A stretch of DNA of 64,000 nucleotides from Isoptericola luteus (GTDB lineage: Bacteria > Actinomycetota > Actinomycetes > Actinomycetales > Cellulomonadaceae): contig NZ_JAIXCQ010000002.1 in assembly GCF_020297055.1 (NCBI RefSeq), forward strand, positions 186,001-250,000. Direction: 5' to 3'. The notes beneath the pieces were generated by a model, which saw only the letters and a program-made list of their open reading frames with translations, had not been told where the DNA came from and did no database searches. Of the stretch, positions 17,636-26,900 are shown in pieces. Position numbers and translations under genes: made by a program. Each line of letters begins with the position of its first letter. Position 1 is the stretch's first letter.

Positions 17636-19201
17636 ATGCCCGACCCCCGCACCGCCCCCAGCGACCGCCGTGCCCCACGCGCCCGGGTCACCCTGCACCC
17701 CGACTTCCGCCGCGGCGCCGTCGACCGCCGGCTGTTCGGCTCCTTCGTCGAGCACCTCGGCCGCGCGGTCTACACCGGCGTCTACGAGCCCGGGCACGCC
17801 ACCGCCGACGAGCACGGCTTCCGCCGCGACGTCGCCGACCTCACCCGTGAGCTGGGCGTGTCGATGGTGCGCTACCCCGGCGGCAACTTCGTCTCCAACT
17901 ACGTCTGGGAGGACGCCGTCGGCCCCGTCGCCGAGCGCAAGCCGTTCCTCGACCTGGCCTGGCGCACCGTCGAGCCGAACCTCGTGGGCACCGACGAGTT
18001 CCTGCAGTGGGCCGAGCGCGAGGGCATCGAGCCCATGATGGCGGTCAACCTCGGCACGCGCGGCGTCGCCGCCGCGGCCGCCCTCGTCGAGTACTGCAAC
18101 GGCGAGGCGGGCACCCGCTGGGCCGACCTGCGCATCGCCCACGGTCGCACCGAACCGTACGGCGTGAAGCTCTGGTGCCTCGGCAACGAGATGGACGGCC
18201 CGTGGCAGATCGGCCACAAGGACGCCCACGAGTACGGCAAGCTGGCCGCCGAGGCCGGCAAGGCCATGAAGCTCGTCGACCCGTCGATCTCGCTGGTCGT
18301 CTGCGGCTCGTCGTCCATGCAGATGCCCACGTTCGGCGAGTGGGAGCGCACGGTCCTGTCGTACACGTACGACCTGGTCGACCACGTCTCCATGCACGCC
18401 TACTACGAGGAGGTCGACGGCGACCGTGCGTCCTTCCTCGCGTCCGGCACCGCGATGGACCGCTTCATCGACCGCGTCGTGGCCTCGGCCGACGCCGTCG
18501 GCGCCGAGCGCCGCAGCGACAAGAAGATCACCATCAGCTTCGACGAGTGGAACGTCTGGTACCTCGAGACCCGCTTCCCGGGCGAGGCCAACCTGCCGAT
18601 CCAGCGCGACGCCCCGCGCATCATCGAGGACGTCTACTCGGGCCTCGACGCCGTCGTCGTCGGCGACCTGCTGGTCACCCTGCTCAACCACGCCGACCGC
18701 GTGCCCGTGGCGTGCCTCGCACAGCTCGTCAACGTCATCGCGCCGATCATGACCGAGCCCGGTGGCGAGGCCTGGCGGCAGCCGACGTTCCACCCCTTCG
18801 CGACGACGGCGCGCCTCGCCCGCGGTACCGCGCTGGACGTGCGCGTCGACGCGCCCACGTACGGCACCGCCCGGCACGGCGACGCACCGGTGGTCACCGC
18901 CGCCGCGACCGTGGACGACGACGGCAGCCTCGGGCTGTTCCTCACGAACCGGTCGGACCACGAGGTCGAGGTCGACCTGGCGCACGTCGGCGCGGCCCTG
19001 GGAGTGAGCGAGGGGTGGCAGATGGTGGCCGACCACGAGGCCGCCGTGGCAGGGCCGGAGCACGCGGCCAAGGTCGCCGACTCCTGCTGGTCCGCCGTCG
19101 ACGTCGCGGCCGCCGTCACCCCTGGCACCGACGGCTCGACGACGGTGCGCCTCGCCCCGGAGTCCTGGACCGCGCTGGCGGGCACCTTCGCCCGCGCCTG
19201 A
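17636..19201 (+). CDS. GH51 alpha-L-arabinofuranosidase, intracellular
   Basis: Removes terminal alpha-L-arabinofuranose from imported oligosaccharides. 521 residues without a signal peptide. The acid/base Glu lies in LWCLGNEMDGPWQIGH (about residue 184) and the nucleophile Glu in FDEWNVWY (about 303). The N-terminal GSFVEHLGRAVYTGVYEPGH and MVRYPGGNFVSNYVWED are signature stretches of the intracellular clade. The ATG at 17636 starts just upstream of homology; more upstream codons in frame run through an operator and are not coding. Divergent from GH127. Confidence 0.94.
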   Translation: MPDPRTAPSDRRAPRARVTLHPDFRRGAVDRRLFGSFVEHLGRAVYTGVYEPGHATADEHGFRRDVADLTRELGVSMVRYPGGNFVSNYVWEDAVGPVAERKPFLDLAWRTVEPNLVGTDEFLQWAEREGIEPMMAVNLGTRGVAAAAALVEYCNGEAGTRWADLRIAHGRTEPYGVKLWCLGNEMDGPWQIGHKDAHEYGKLAAEAGKAMKLVDPSISLVVCGSSSMQMPTFGEWERTVLSYTYDLVDHVSMHAYYEEVDGDRASFLASGTAMDRFIDRVVASADAVGAERRSDKKITISFDEWNVWYLETRFPGEANLPIQRDAPRIIEDVYSGLDAVVVGDLLVTLLNHADRVPVACLAQLVNVIAPIMTEPGGEAWRQPTFHPFATTARLARGTALDVRVDAPTYGTARHGDAPVVTAAATVDDDGSLGLFLTNRSDHEVEVDLAHVGAALGVSEGWQMVADHEAAVAGPEHAAKVADSCWSAVDVAAAVTPGTDGSTTVRLAPESWTALAGTFARA

Positions 19202-19236
19202 CCTCTGCCCCCACCACCCCGGGGCGCCGAGCACGG

Positions 19237-19274
19237 GGTCGTCTACGCCCTCCGGCCGGAGGGCGTAGACGACC
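19237..19274. terminator. 38-bp perfect palindrome between convergent genes
   Basis: Two 19-base arms meet at 19255/19256 with no loop. It lies between the GH51 stop and the stop of the convergent DUF2637 gene, fitting a bidirectional terminator, although there is no T-tract. Confidence 0.65.
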
Positions 19275-19309
19275 TGCGTCCGGCGGTCCGGGTGGGGCTG
19301 TCTGCCGGG

Positions 19310-20701
19310 TCAGACCGCGACGGGCCGGTACTTGCGCACCACGCGGCTCACGGTGGTGCGGGACGCCGAGACGCGCTCGGCGATCTCGCTCTGCGTCAGG
19401 CCCTCCGCGGCGAGCTCGACGATGAGGCGGTCACGCTCGGAGGCGAACTGCTCGTCCGCCGAGAGGTCGCCCGGTGCCTGGTGCTCGTCGTTCGCGAGCG
19501 CGCGGGACTCCGCCGCGGCCCGCAGGTCCGGGCGCATGAGGTCGAACATCTCGACGCGACGCGTGTGCCCCGTCTCGGGGAGCGGCTCCGGCCAGCCGTC
19601 GGGGGCGGCGTCGGCGCGCACGTCCTCCGCGTCCCGCTCGGGCTCGGCGTCGACGCCGGCGTAGGCATCGGCATCGGCATCGGCATCGGCATCGGCAGCG
19701 TCCGTGGTGGCGCCGTGATCGTCGTCGGCCGCCGCGCGGACGTCCTCGTCACGCCAGTCGCCCCGGGCCTGCTCCGCGTCGTCCTCCGCGTACCAGGTGG
19801 CGTCGGCGCCGGTCTCGCGGGCCGCGCGGGGCCGCTCCCCCGGCTGGTCCACGAGCGCCGCGTGGAACTCCTCGGCGAACGGCGTGGGCTCGGCCGACGC
19901 CGTGAGGGCCGGCACGCTGTCGCGACCCACGAGGGCGCGCGACCGGACCTCGGTCACGGGCCCGCGGGTCATCCCCCGCTCGGCCGAGCTGGCGCCGATG
20001 GAGTCCAGCCGGTTGCCGTGGCGCTCGGCGGCCTCGAGCCGCTCGACCCACACCTGCATGCGCCGCTCGAAGTCCTCGACCGTCAGCAGCTTGAGGGCGC
20101 CGTCGCGCGCGGTGCGCTGACGGCGGTGCGCGCCGCGGACCTTGCGCATGCCCTGTCGCGACCCCGAGCTGTCCAGCCGCGCGTCGCGCCACGACTCCAG
20201 GGCGACGACGTACTGGTGCACCCGCCGCTCCCGGCGTCGCTCGTCGAGGGTGTGCCCCGTGACCATGTGCCGCTCGCCCACCAGCGCGAGGTGCCACATG
20301 AGGGCGGCGACGAGCGGCGGCACGAACCGGAACGCCACCATGTAGGGGGTGCTGCCGTTCGGCACCGCGACCTCGTGCAGCGCCGCGAACATGCCGGAGG
20401 TGCCGGACAGCACCCAGGTCAGCGTCAGCAGCACGCCGTAGGGCCGCCCCTCCAGGGCGGCGTTGCGCGCCATGAGGGCGACGGCGACGAGGCTGACCTC
20501 CAGGAAGCCCGCCAGCGCGTAGGCCTCGGGCCGCGACATGTGCGCGACCTCGAGCCCGAACAGGACCATGCCGCTGTAGGCCAGCGCGGTCGCGATGGTC
20601 GCGGCGACGACGACGGCCACCATGGGGAGGTGCCGGCCCCGATACCGGGGTCTCGGTGCGGCACTGCCTGCCGTGGGCACCGGCACGTCCTGCTCAGTCA
20701 C
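19310..20701 (-). CDS. DUF2637-type membrane protein with C-terminal helix-turn-helix
   Basis: 463 residues. The first 140 carry about four membrane helices of the DUF2637 type (MVAVVVAATIATALAYSG, then VSLVAVALMARNAALEG), as in actinobacterial plasmid-spread-type proteins. A long acidic, poorly ordered middle includes a DADADADADAYAG run. The last 50 residues form a resolvase-like HTH, LTQSEIAERVSASRTTVSRV, ending in basic residues. A membrane anchor joined to a DNA-binding tail suggests a membrane-tethered regulator or DNA-anchoring protein. GTG start with GGAGGA four bases upstream; a promoter lies just ahead. Confidence 0.75.
   Translation of the reverse strand: MTEQDVPVPTAGSAAPRPRYRGRHLPMVAVVVAATIATALAYSGMVLFGLEVAHMSRPEAYALAGFLEVSLVAVALMARNAALEGRPYGVLLTLTWVLSGTSGMFAALHEVAVPNGSTPYMVAFRFVPPLVAALMWHLALVGERHMVTGHTLDERRRERRVHQYVVALESWRDARLDSSGSRQGMRKVRGAHRRQRTARDGALKLLTVEDFERRMQVWVERLEAAERHGNRLDSIGASSAERGMTRGPVTEVRSRALVGRDSVPALTASAEPTPFAEEFHAALVDQPGERPRAARETGADATWYAEDDAEQARGDWRDEDVRAAADDDHGATTDAADADADADADAYAGVDAEPERDAEDVRADAAPDGWPEPLPETGHTRRVEMFDLMRPDLRAAAESRALANDEHQAPGDLSADEQFASERDRLIVELAAEGLTQSEIAERVSASRTTVSRVVRKYRPVAV
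19665..19699. repeat. GCATCG hexanucleotide microsatellite in coding sequence
   Basis: Five consecutive GCATCG units and a partial sixth encode the Asp-Ala run in the membrane/HTH protein. Being in steps of six, changes in copy number keep the reading frame and alter only linker length. Confidence 0.85.
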
Positions 20702-20732
20702 GTATTCCTCCGAAATATGGTGATGGATCCAT

Positions 20733-20762
20733 ATATCAACAGGTCGTTGCTGACGAAGTCAA
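20733..20762 (-). promoter_or_regulatory. Sigma70-type promoter for the membrane/HTH gene
   Basis: On the minus strand TTGACT (-35) and TGATAT (-10) are separated by 18 bases, in a locally AT-rich stretch uncommon in this window. The -10 lies about 30 bases ahead of the GTG start, leaving room for the GGAGGA ribosome site. Confidence 0.6.
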
Positions 20763-20852
20763 CGGCCGCGCGGGCATCGGGAGCCGATCGTGACCATCGC
20801 CGGCCGGCGTCCGCGGCGAGGACCTGCCGACCCGCCCGATAGCCTGGACGCC

Positions 20853-22205
20853 ATGGAGCTCCCCGAGCGCATCGGCCGCTACCGGATCGAGCGACTCCTG
20901 GGCGTCGGGTCGTTCGCGACGGTCTGGCTCGGGCACGACGAGACGCTCGACGTCCGGGTGGCGATCAAGGTGCTCGCGGAGAACTGGAGCCACGACCTGC
21001 GCGTCCGGGAACGGTTCGTCGACGAGGCTCGTCTGCTCTGGCGGCTGGAGGACCCGCACCTGCTGCGCGTCCATGCGTTCGACGAGCTGCCCGACGGCCG
21101 CCCCTACGCCGTCCTCGCCTGGGCCGACGGCGGGAGCCTGCGCGACCGGCTCGCCTCGGGCCGACCCGACGTCACCTCGGCCCTGCGCATCCTGCATGAG
21201 GTCGCCGCCGGGGTGCAGCGCCTGCACGACGAGCGGATCGTGCACCGTGACCTGACACCCGGGAACGTCCTCTTCCGCGGTCGCCCAGACGGCGAGCAGG
21301 CCGTCGTGGCCGACCTGGGACTCGCCAAGGAGCTCGCCGCCGCCTCCGGGCTGACGGCGCGGGCGGGCACCCCGGGCTACATGGCGCCCGAGCAGGACGA
21401 GCCGCTGTCGAGCGTGGACACCCGGACCGACGTCTACAGCCTGGGACGCCTGGCCGCCGAGCTCCTGACCGACCCCGCCGGCACGGGGCCCGGCCGGCGG
21501 CCCCGGCCCGGCGCCCCCTACGCCGTCGGCCACGTGGTGGACCGCGCCACGGCCCGGCGCCCCGAGGACCGGTACGCCGACGCGTCGGCGTTCGCGGCCG
21601 CCCTGACCGACGCCGTCCGGCAGACGCCGGGAGAGCCGCCGCACGACGTCGTCCGTCGCCCGCGATGGCGCCGTCCGGCGGCCATCGTGCTCGCGGGGAT
21701 CGTCGGGCTCGCCGCCGTGGTGTGGTGGCAGGCGTCCGGCGCTCCCCTGGCCACCACCGCGGAAGGCCGCCTCACCGTGGCGCTGCCCGACGGCTGGCAG
21801 GGCCACGGTTCGGGGTGGTCCGGCCGGACCGGGACCGACGGCACGCTGGAGCCCGCGCTGGTGGTCTCGCCGGACCCGGACGCCTGGGGTACCGACCCCG
21901 CCGTGCCCGGCGCGTTCGTCGGCCTCTCAGCCGGTCTTGCCCGGGAGACGACGCCGGCCGACTACGTCGCCGGCCGCCGTCACGACCACTGCGACCCGCC
22001 GAGCACCACGCGGGTGGAGCACGACGAGATCACCTGGGTGGTGGCGACGTTCGACGGCTGCACGAGCGGTTCGCCGCAGGTCGTCGAGGCGGCAGGGACG
22101 GCGCCGTCGGGTACGGACCTCGTCTACGTCCAGGTCGCCACGCCGGCGGGGAGCGACCCGGGCCTCACGGACTCGCTGCTCGCCGGCGTCACGGTCGACC
22201 CGTAG
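20853..22205 (+). CDS. Transmembrane serine/threonine protein kinase
   Basis: 450 residues, PknB-like layout: kinase domain (1-260), juxtamembrane, one membrane helix near 280-297 (AAIVLAGIVGLAAVVWW) and an extracellular domain of about 150 residues. Key residues: glycine loop GVGSFATVWLG, VAIKVL lysine, HRDLTPGNVLF catalytic loop, DLG in place of DFG, APEQ. The catalytic loop has Thr where Lys is usual, a variation seen in some bacterial kinases. It converges with the lipoprotein gene, one base between stops. The outside domain is unrecognised and may sense an envelope signal. Confidence 0.88.
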   Translation: MELPERIGRYRIERLLGVGSFATVWLGHDETLDVRVAIKVLAENWSHDLRVRERFVDEARLLWRLEDPHLLRVHAFDELPDGRPYAVLAWADGGSLRDRLASGRPDVTSALRILHEVAAGVQRLHDERIVHRDLTPGNVLFRGRPDGEQAVVADLGLAKELAAASGLTARAGTPGYMAPEQDEPLSSVDTRTDVYSLGRLAAELLTDPAGTGPGRRPRPGAPYAVGHVVDRATARRPEDRYADASAFAAALTDAVRQTPGEPPHDVVRRPRWRRPAAIVLAGIVGLAAVVWWQASGAPLATTAEGRLTVALPDGWQGHGSGWSGRTGTDGTLEPALVVSPDPDAWGTDPAVPGAFVGLSAGLARETTPADYVAGRRHDHCDPPSTTRVEHDEITWVVATFDGCTSGSPQVVEAAGTAPSGTDLVYVQVATPAGSDPGLTDSLLAGVTVDP

Positions 22206-22206
22206 G

Positions 22207-23238
22207 TCAGGGCAGCGGGACGGCGGTCCGCACCGTCTCGCCGTCGAGGCGACCCCACTCGATCTCGACCTCGGCGTCCGCCGGGATCTCGTAGATCAGG
22301 TACTCCGGCTCGGTCGTGCCGCCGGCGACGTTGTTCGTGTTCTCCAGCTGCGGGATGTCGCCGCGCCGGTCGCCGTCGATCACCAGGCGCACGTCGTCGA
22401 CCGCACCGATGAAGCAGCTCCCCGGACCCACCGGGACGCTCGCGTCGAGGTCGATCCGCAGCATGAGCGAGTCGGCCGCAGCCTGGTCGGTCTCGGACGA
22501 GCGGCCGTCCTCGTCGAAGCCGAACCAGTGCGCCAGCGTCGCGCCGGTGATCTCGACGTCCATCGGGCACGTCCCGTCCCCCGGCCAGACCTGGATCCGC
22601 CCCGGGGAGTCGACGGTGACCGCCCGCGGGTACTCCGGGGCCGGGACCTCGCCGGACAGCGGGAGCCGGTCCTTGCGCCGGTCGAGCTCGCCGAGCACGA
22701 GGGCCGCCTGGTCGAGGTCCACGTCCGCCGCGGGGAGCTCGAACCCGTACCACCCCTCGGCCACCGCGCCGTCCGCGATGTTGCCCGTCGCGTCCGTGCG
22801 GACCACGTTCTCCACCGGCTCGCCCGTGCCGAGGTCGAGGTAGATGCCGTCCTGCAGCAGCAGGCCCGTGTTGAGCAGCCGGTTGGCGACCTCCACCTCG
22901 AGATAGAGGTGCAGGACCTCGCCCAGGACGGGCTCGGCGCCGTCGTCCACCCAGGTGTCCGGCGTCTCGTAGGAGACCTCGCCACCCAGCACGGTGACGT
23001 CGGCGGCGCGGTGGGCGACCGTCCGCTCGGTGATGGCGTCGACGACCCGCGCCACGTCCACCGCCGCGGCGTCGGCGGCGACGTCCTCGCTGCCGGCGTC
23101 GCCGGTCGGAGCCGGGTCGCTCGAGGTCCCGGCGAGCGGGCTGACCGCCTCGTCGGCGGGGCCGCCGCAGGCGCCCACCGCGAACGGGAGGGTCAGCGCC
23201 ATCCCCACGGCTGCTGCGCGGACTGTCCTGTGCATCAT
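22207..23238 (-). CDS. Lipoprotein of unknown function
   Basis: About 343 residues. The signal peptide MMHRTVRAAAVGMALTLPF ends in lipobox AVGAC. The mature part has a Ser/Pro/Asp-rich spacer and then a beta-rich region with LHLYLEVEVANRLLNTGLLLQ, repeated Asp-rich strands and CPMDVEI / GSCFIGAVDD cysteines that could form a disulfide. No family is recognised with confidence. It lies 78 bases downstream of an ECF sigma factor on the same strand and may be its output or signal partner. A second ATG at 23235 is an alternative start. Confidence 0.65.
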   Translation of the reverse strand: MMHRTVRAAAVGMALTLPFAVGACGGPADEAVSPLAGTSSDPAPTGDAGSEDVAADAAAVDVARVVDAITERTVAHRAADVTVLGGEVSYETPDTWVDDGAEPVLGEVLHLYLEVEVANRLLNTGLLLQDGIYLDLGTGEPVENVVRTDATGNIADGAVAEGWYGFELPAADVDLDQAALVLGELDRRKDRLPLSGEVPAPEYPRAVTVDSPGRIQVWPGDGTCPMDVEITGATLAHWFGFDEDGRSSETDQAAADSLMLRIDLDASVPVGPGSCFIGAVDDVRLVIDGDRRGDIPQLENTNNVAGGTTEPEYLIYEIPADAEVEIEWGRLDGETVRTAVPLP

Positions 23239-23316
23239 GTTCTCCTCTGGTCGATCCGTCACCCCATGAGTCCGCGCAGCGGCCGGTACGGTTCGCTGCT
23301 CATGGTGTGATCCGTG

Positions 23317-23859
23317 TCACTCGGTGACGGTCATGCGGGCCCGCAGGCGCCGCCGGCCCTCGTGCACCCGGGACTTGGCAGTGCCCTCCGGGACCGCGAG
23401 CACCGCGGCGATCTCGCCGTACGAGAGCCCGACCACGTCGCGCAGCGCGACTGCCTCCGCGCGGTCGGCGCCGAGGCGGGCCAGCCCGTCGAGCAGGTCC
23501 ACGCGGGTGCCCGCGACGACGCTGGTGCGCCGCGGGTCGGGGTGTTCCGGCGGCGGTCCCGAGCCCTCGAGCTCTGACCGCCGCCGCAACCGCCGGTACG
23601 TCGATCGTGACCGGTTGGCCGCGACGCCGTAGAGCCAGGTGCGAAAGGCCGACCGGCCCTCGAAGCTCTCGATGCTCCGCGACAGTGCCAGGAGCGTGTC
23701 CTGACAGGCTTCCTCGGCATCCTCGGCACAGGGCAGGAACCGGGCGCAGATCCGCAGGACGTCGGGTCGTACCCGGGCGAGCAGGGCGTCCAGAGCGGCA
23801 GGCCGGCCCGCAGCCGCAGCAGCCGCGAGGCGCTCCACCTCGTCGTCGATCACGGGCAC
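23317..23859 (-). CDS. ECF-type RNA polymerase sigma factor
   Basis: 180 residues. Region 2 shows RICARFLPCAEDAEEACQDTLLALSRSIESF and FRTWLYGVAANRSRSTYRR (-10 recognition); region 4 shows VGLSYGEIAAVLAVPEGTAKSRVHEGRRRL (-35 recognition). No anti-sigma gene is adjacent; the lipoprotein downstream is the only same-strand neighbour. It probably drives envelope-related genes, but no target promoter could be assigned here. Confidence 0.88.
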   Translation of the reverse strand: MPVIDDEVERLAAAAAAGRPAALDALLARVRPDVLRICARFLPCAEDAEEACQDTLLALSRSIESFEGRSAFRTWLYGVAANRSRSTYRRLRRRSELEGSGPPPEHPDPRRTSVVAGTRVDLLDGLARLGADRAEAVALRDVVGLSYGEIAAVLAVPEGTAKSRVHEGRRRLRARMTVTE

Positions 23860-23905
23860 AGGCTAGCGGCCCCGTCCGAGATGCGGACGCCCGCGTGCCG
23901 GGAGC

Positions 23906-23937
23906 GGGGGCCGCCGTCCGGTCGGACGGCGGCCCCC
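23906..23937. terminator. Strong GC hairpin downstream of the GH43-GH51 gene
   Basis: Fifteen-base perfect arms (23906-23920 and 23923-23937) with a two-base loop. It lies 25 bases beyond the stop of the large glycosidase gene and before the ECF gene on the same strand. No T-tract follows. Confidence 0.7.
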
Positions 23938-23961
23938 AGAGCGACCTGGGCGCGGACGGCC

Positions 23962-26900
23962 TCAGGCGAGCGGCTCCCACGGACCCCAGACCGTGAGCCC
24001 GGGCTCCTGGTTCCGCGTCCACCACCGCGCGGTGTAGCGCGCGCCGTCGTGCTCGACCACGTCGCCCGCCTCGAAGATCCGCGACGGCGTCCACACGGCG
24101 GTGCCGTCCGCCGTGACGGCGACCTCCTGCCACAGCCCCCAGACCGACGACCCCGGCTCCTGGCCCTTCGTCCACCAGGTCGCCTCCCAGAGGGCGCCGT
24201 CGTGCGACACGCGGTCACCGGCGGTGTAGACCGTGCCGGCCTCCCAGGCCTCCTCCTGCTCCTGCGCCTCGGCGAGGCGCAGGAACGTCACGGAGTACGC
24301 GGGGAACTCGTAGGTGAACTCGTTCGCCCCGCCGGCCCACGTGCGCTCGACGGGCACGACGGCGTCCGGGTCCCCCTTGGAGTTCGTCGCCGACGGGTCG
24401 GCGACGAGCTCCGTCACCGCGACCTGCTCGGCCACGGCGAACCCACCGGCGACGTCCACCGCGGTGCGTGCCGTCGAGCCGCCCGGGTTGACGACCTTGA
24501 CGATGAGCTCCCCCGTCGCGTCGTCGTGCGTGACGACCTGGTAGAGCGACTTGGCGGCGGGCTCGGTGTAGGTGAGCTGCAGCTCGCCGTCGAGGTAGAG
24601 CTCGACGGTGCGCCCGCTGACGACGACCTTGACGTGGTAGTCCTGTCCGGTCGCCAGCGACCGCCCCTCGATGGCCGCGACCTCGTTCGCCGAGCCGCCC
24701 GACGCCCGCTGGAGCACGGAACGGGTGTTGTTCCACCCGCCGAGGTTCCACCAGTAGTAGTCGTTCGGCCCGCCGGCGGCGAAGCCGACGAGGAAGCCCT
24801 CGTTGCCCGACAGCTTCCGGGCGTCGAGCTCCAGCGTGTAGTCGCTCCAGTCGACGTCGTAACCGCCGGTCGGCACCGTGCGCGCGTCGGTCGTGGTGCC
24901 CGACTGCACGTACTCGCCGTCTGTCACCTCCCACGACCCGCCCACCGGCGACCACTGCGACGCGTCGGAGAAGGTGTCGGAGAAGAGCACCTCGCCCGAC
25001 GTGTTGTCCGTGACCGTGACGTCGTCGTACGCGGCCTGGGTGGCCCACGTGGACAGGAAGACTCCGCCGTCGAGCGGCCCCTCGCCGTCGGCGGGCGGCC
25101 CGGTGTGGTTGCTCGGCACCACCTGGTCGCCCACGTTGTTCATGAACAGGTGCTGGTTCCAGTAGTTCACCGAGCCCCACGACTCGTCGTTGTCGAACCA
25201 CATCATGTCCGGGGACCACTGCACGTAGTCCTCGTTGGCGAACATCGGCGCGTAGGAGGCGAGCTCGACGAGGTCGGAGTTGCGCTCCAGCCCCGTCATG
25301 TACGCCGCCTCAGCCAGCGCGTTGCCCCAGGTGTTGCCGCGCGAGGCATACTCGCCGAGGAACACGTGCGGCCCGGAGCGGTCGTAGGAGTCGTACCGCT
25401 CGTCGTTCTGGAGGAACCACGCCGGGTCGTTGTAGTAGTGCTCGTCGACCATGTCGACGCCCTGCTCACGGTTGAACTCCCACAGCTCGTCGAAGCGGGC
25501 ACCCGTGTCGTCGGGGCCGGAGTTCGAGATGATCGTGACGTCGGGCCACGCCTGCGCGACCGCGTCGCGGAACGCCGGGAAGTTCTCCTGGAACGTGTCG
25601 GTGTTCTCCTCGTTGCCCAGGCCGATGTACCGCAGGTCGAACGGCTCGGGGTGGCCGAGCTCGGCGCGCACGGCGCCCCACTCGGTGTCGGCGTCGCCCT
25701 TGGCGAACTCGATGAGGTCCACGGTGTCGGCGACCCACCGGTCGAAGTTCGCGTCGCCCGAGTGCATCTCGCCGATGGTCGAGCCGCAGCCGTTGGCGCC
25801 GACGGAGACGACGGGCAGCGGGGTCGCCCCCAGGTCCTCGGCCCACTCCATGTACTCGAGGTAGCCGATGCCGTACGACTGGTTGTAGCCCCAGAAGTTC
25901 CAGTTGGTCGGCCGCTCCTCCACCGGCCCGACGGTCTCCTTCCACTGGTAGGTGCGCCGGCGGTCCTCCCCGTCGGAGCCGAGGTAGGTGTCGAACGTGC
26001 CGACGTTGGTGACGCAGCCGCCGGGGAACCTCAGGAACTGGGGGTTCAGCTCGTCGACCATCTCGGCGAGGTCCTTGCGCAGCACGCTCTTGCCGTTGAC
26101 CGGCCCCACCCAGGTGTCCTGCGGGAACAGGGAGACCATGTCGAGGCGCAGAATGCCCGAGGCGCCGGAGACGACCTCGAAGCGGGCGTCGTTCGCCGTG
26201 CCGTCGACCGTCAGCGTCGTCGTGAGCTCCGCCCACTCGTCCGAGCCGTCGGCGGCGAGCGTGCCGGTCGCGTAGGTGGTCTCGCCGTCGGCGGACACCA
26301 CCCGGACGGTCAGGTCCTGCGCCACCGGCGTGCGCGCCCACAGCGAGACGTCGTACGACTCGCCGTCGGTCACGGCCACGCCCTCGTTGTACGAGGAGTT
26401 GGCGACGCCGGTCGTGCCGTCGGAGTCCACGGTGAGGTAGTACCGGTTGGAGTCGTTCAGCCACTCGTCGCGCTCCGACTCCACCGCGATGTCGCCGCCG
26501 CCCACCCGCGACCACGCGGTGAGCCCCGTGAAGGACGCGTTGTCCGACGCGTTGAACTCGAACGATCGGTTGCGCACCAGCTCGGCGTACAGGCCGCCGT
26601 CGGCCGCGTAGTTGATGTCCTCGTAGAACGCGCCGTACAGGTCGTCGCTCATCTCGGTGCGCTCGGCGTCCGCGTCGATCGTCAGCTCGTGCTCGGTCAC
26701 CGAGACCGGCACGACGACGAGCCGGGCGGCGTCGGCGAGCTCCGCGTCCGCGTCGACGAGCAGGGCACCGTCCGCGCCCTCGACGAGCACGTCGTCGCCC
26801 ACCAGGACGGCGATCTTGCCCCCGCCGACGTCGCGCAGCCGCACCACCGCGGGCCCGTCGCCCGCGCCCCCGACCGTGAGCCGGTCGGTGCTGCGCACGA

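Noticed and set aside
19665-19699. GCATCG repeat as a CRISPR-like or regulatory array
   Set aside because: Units are six bases, have no spacers and lie inside a coding frame; it is a microsatellite.
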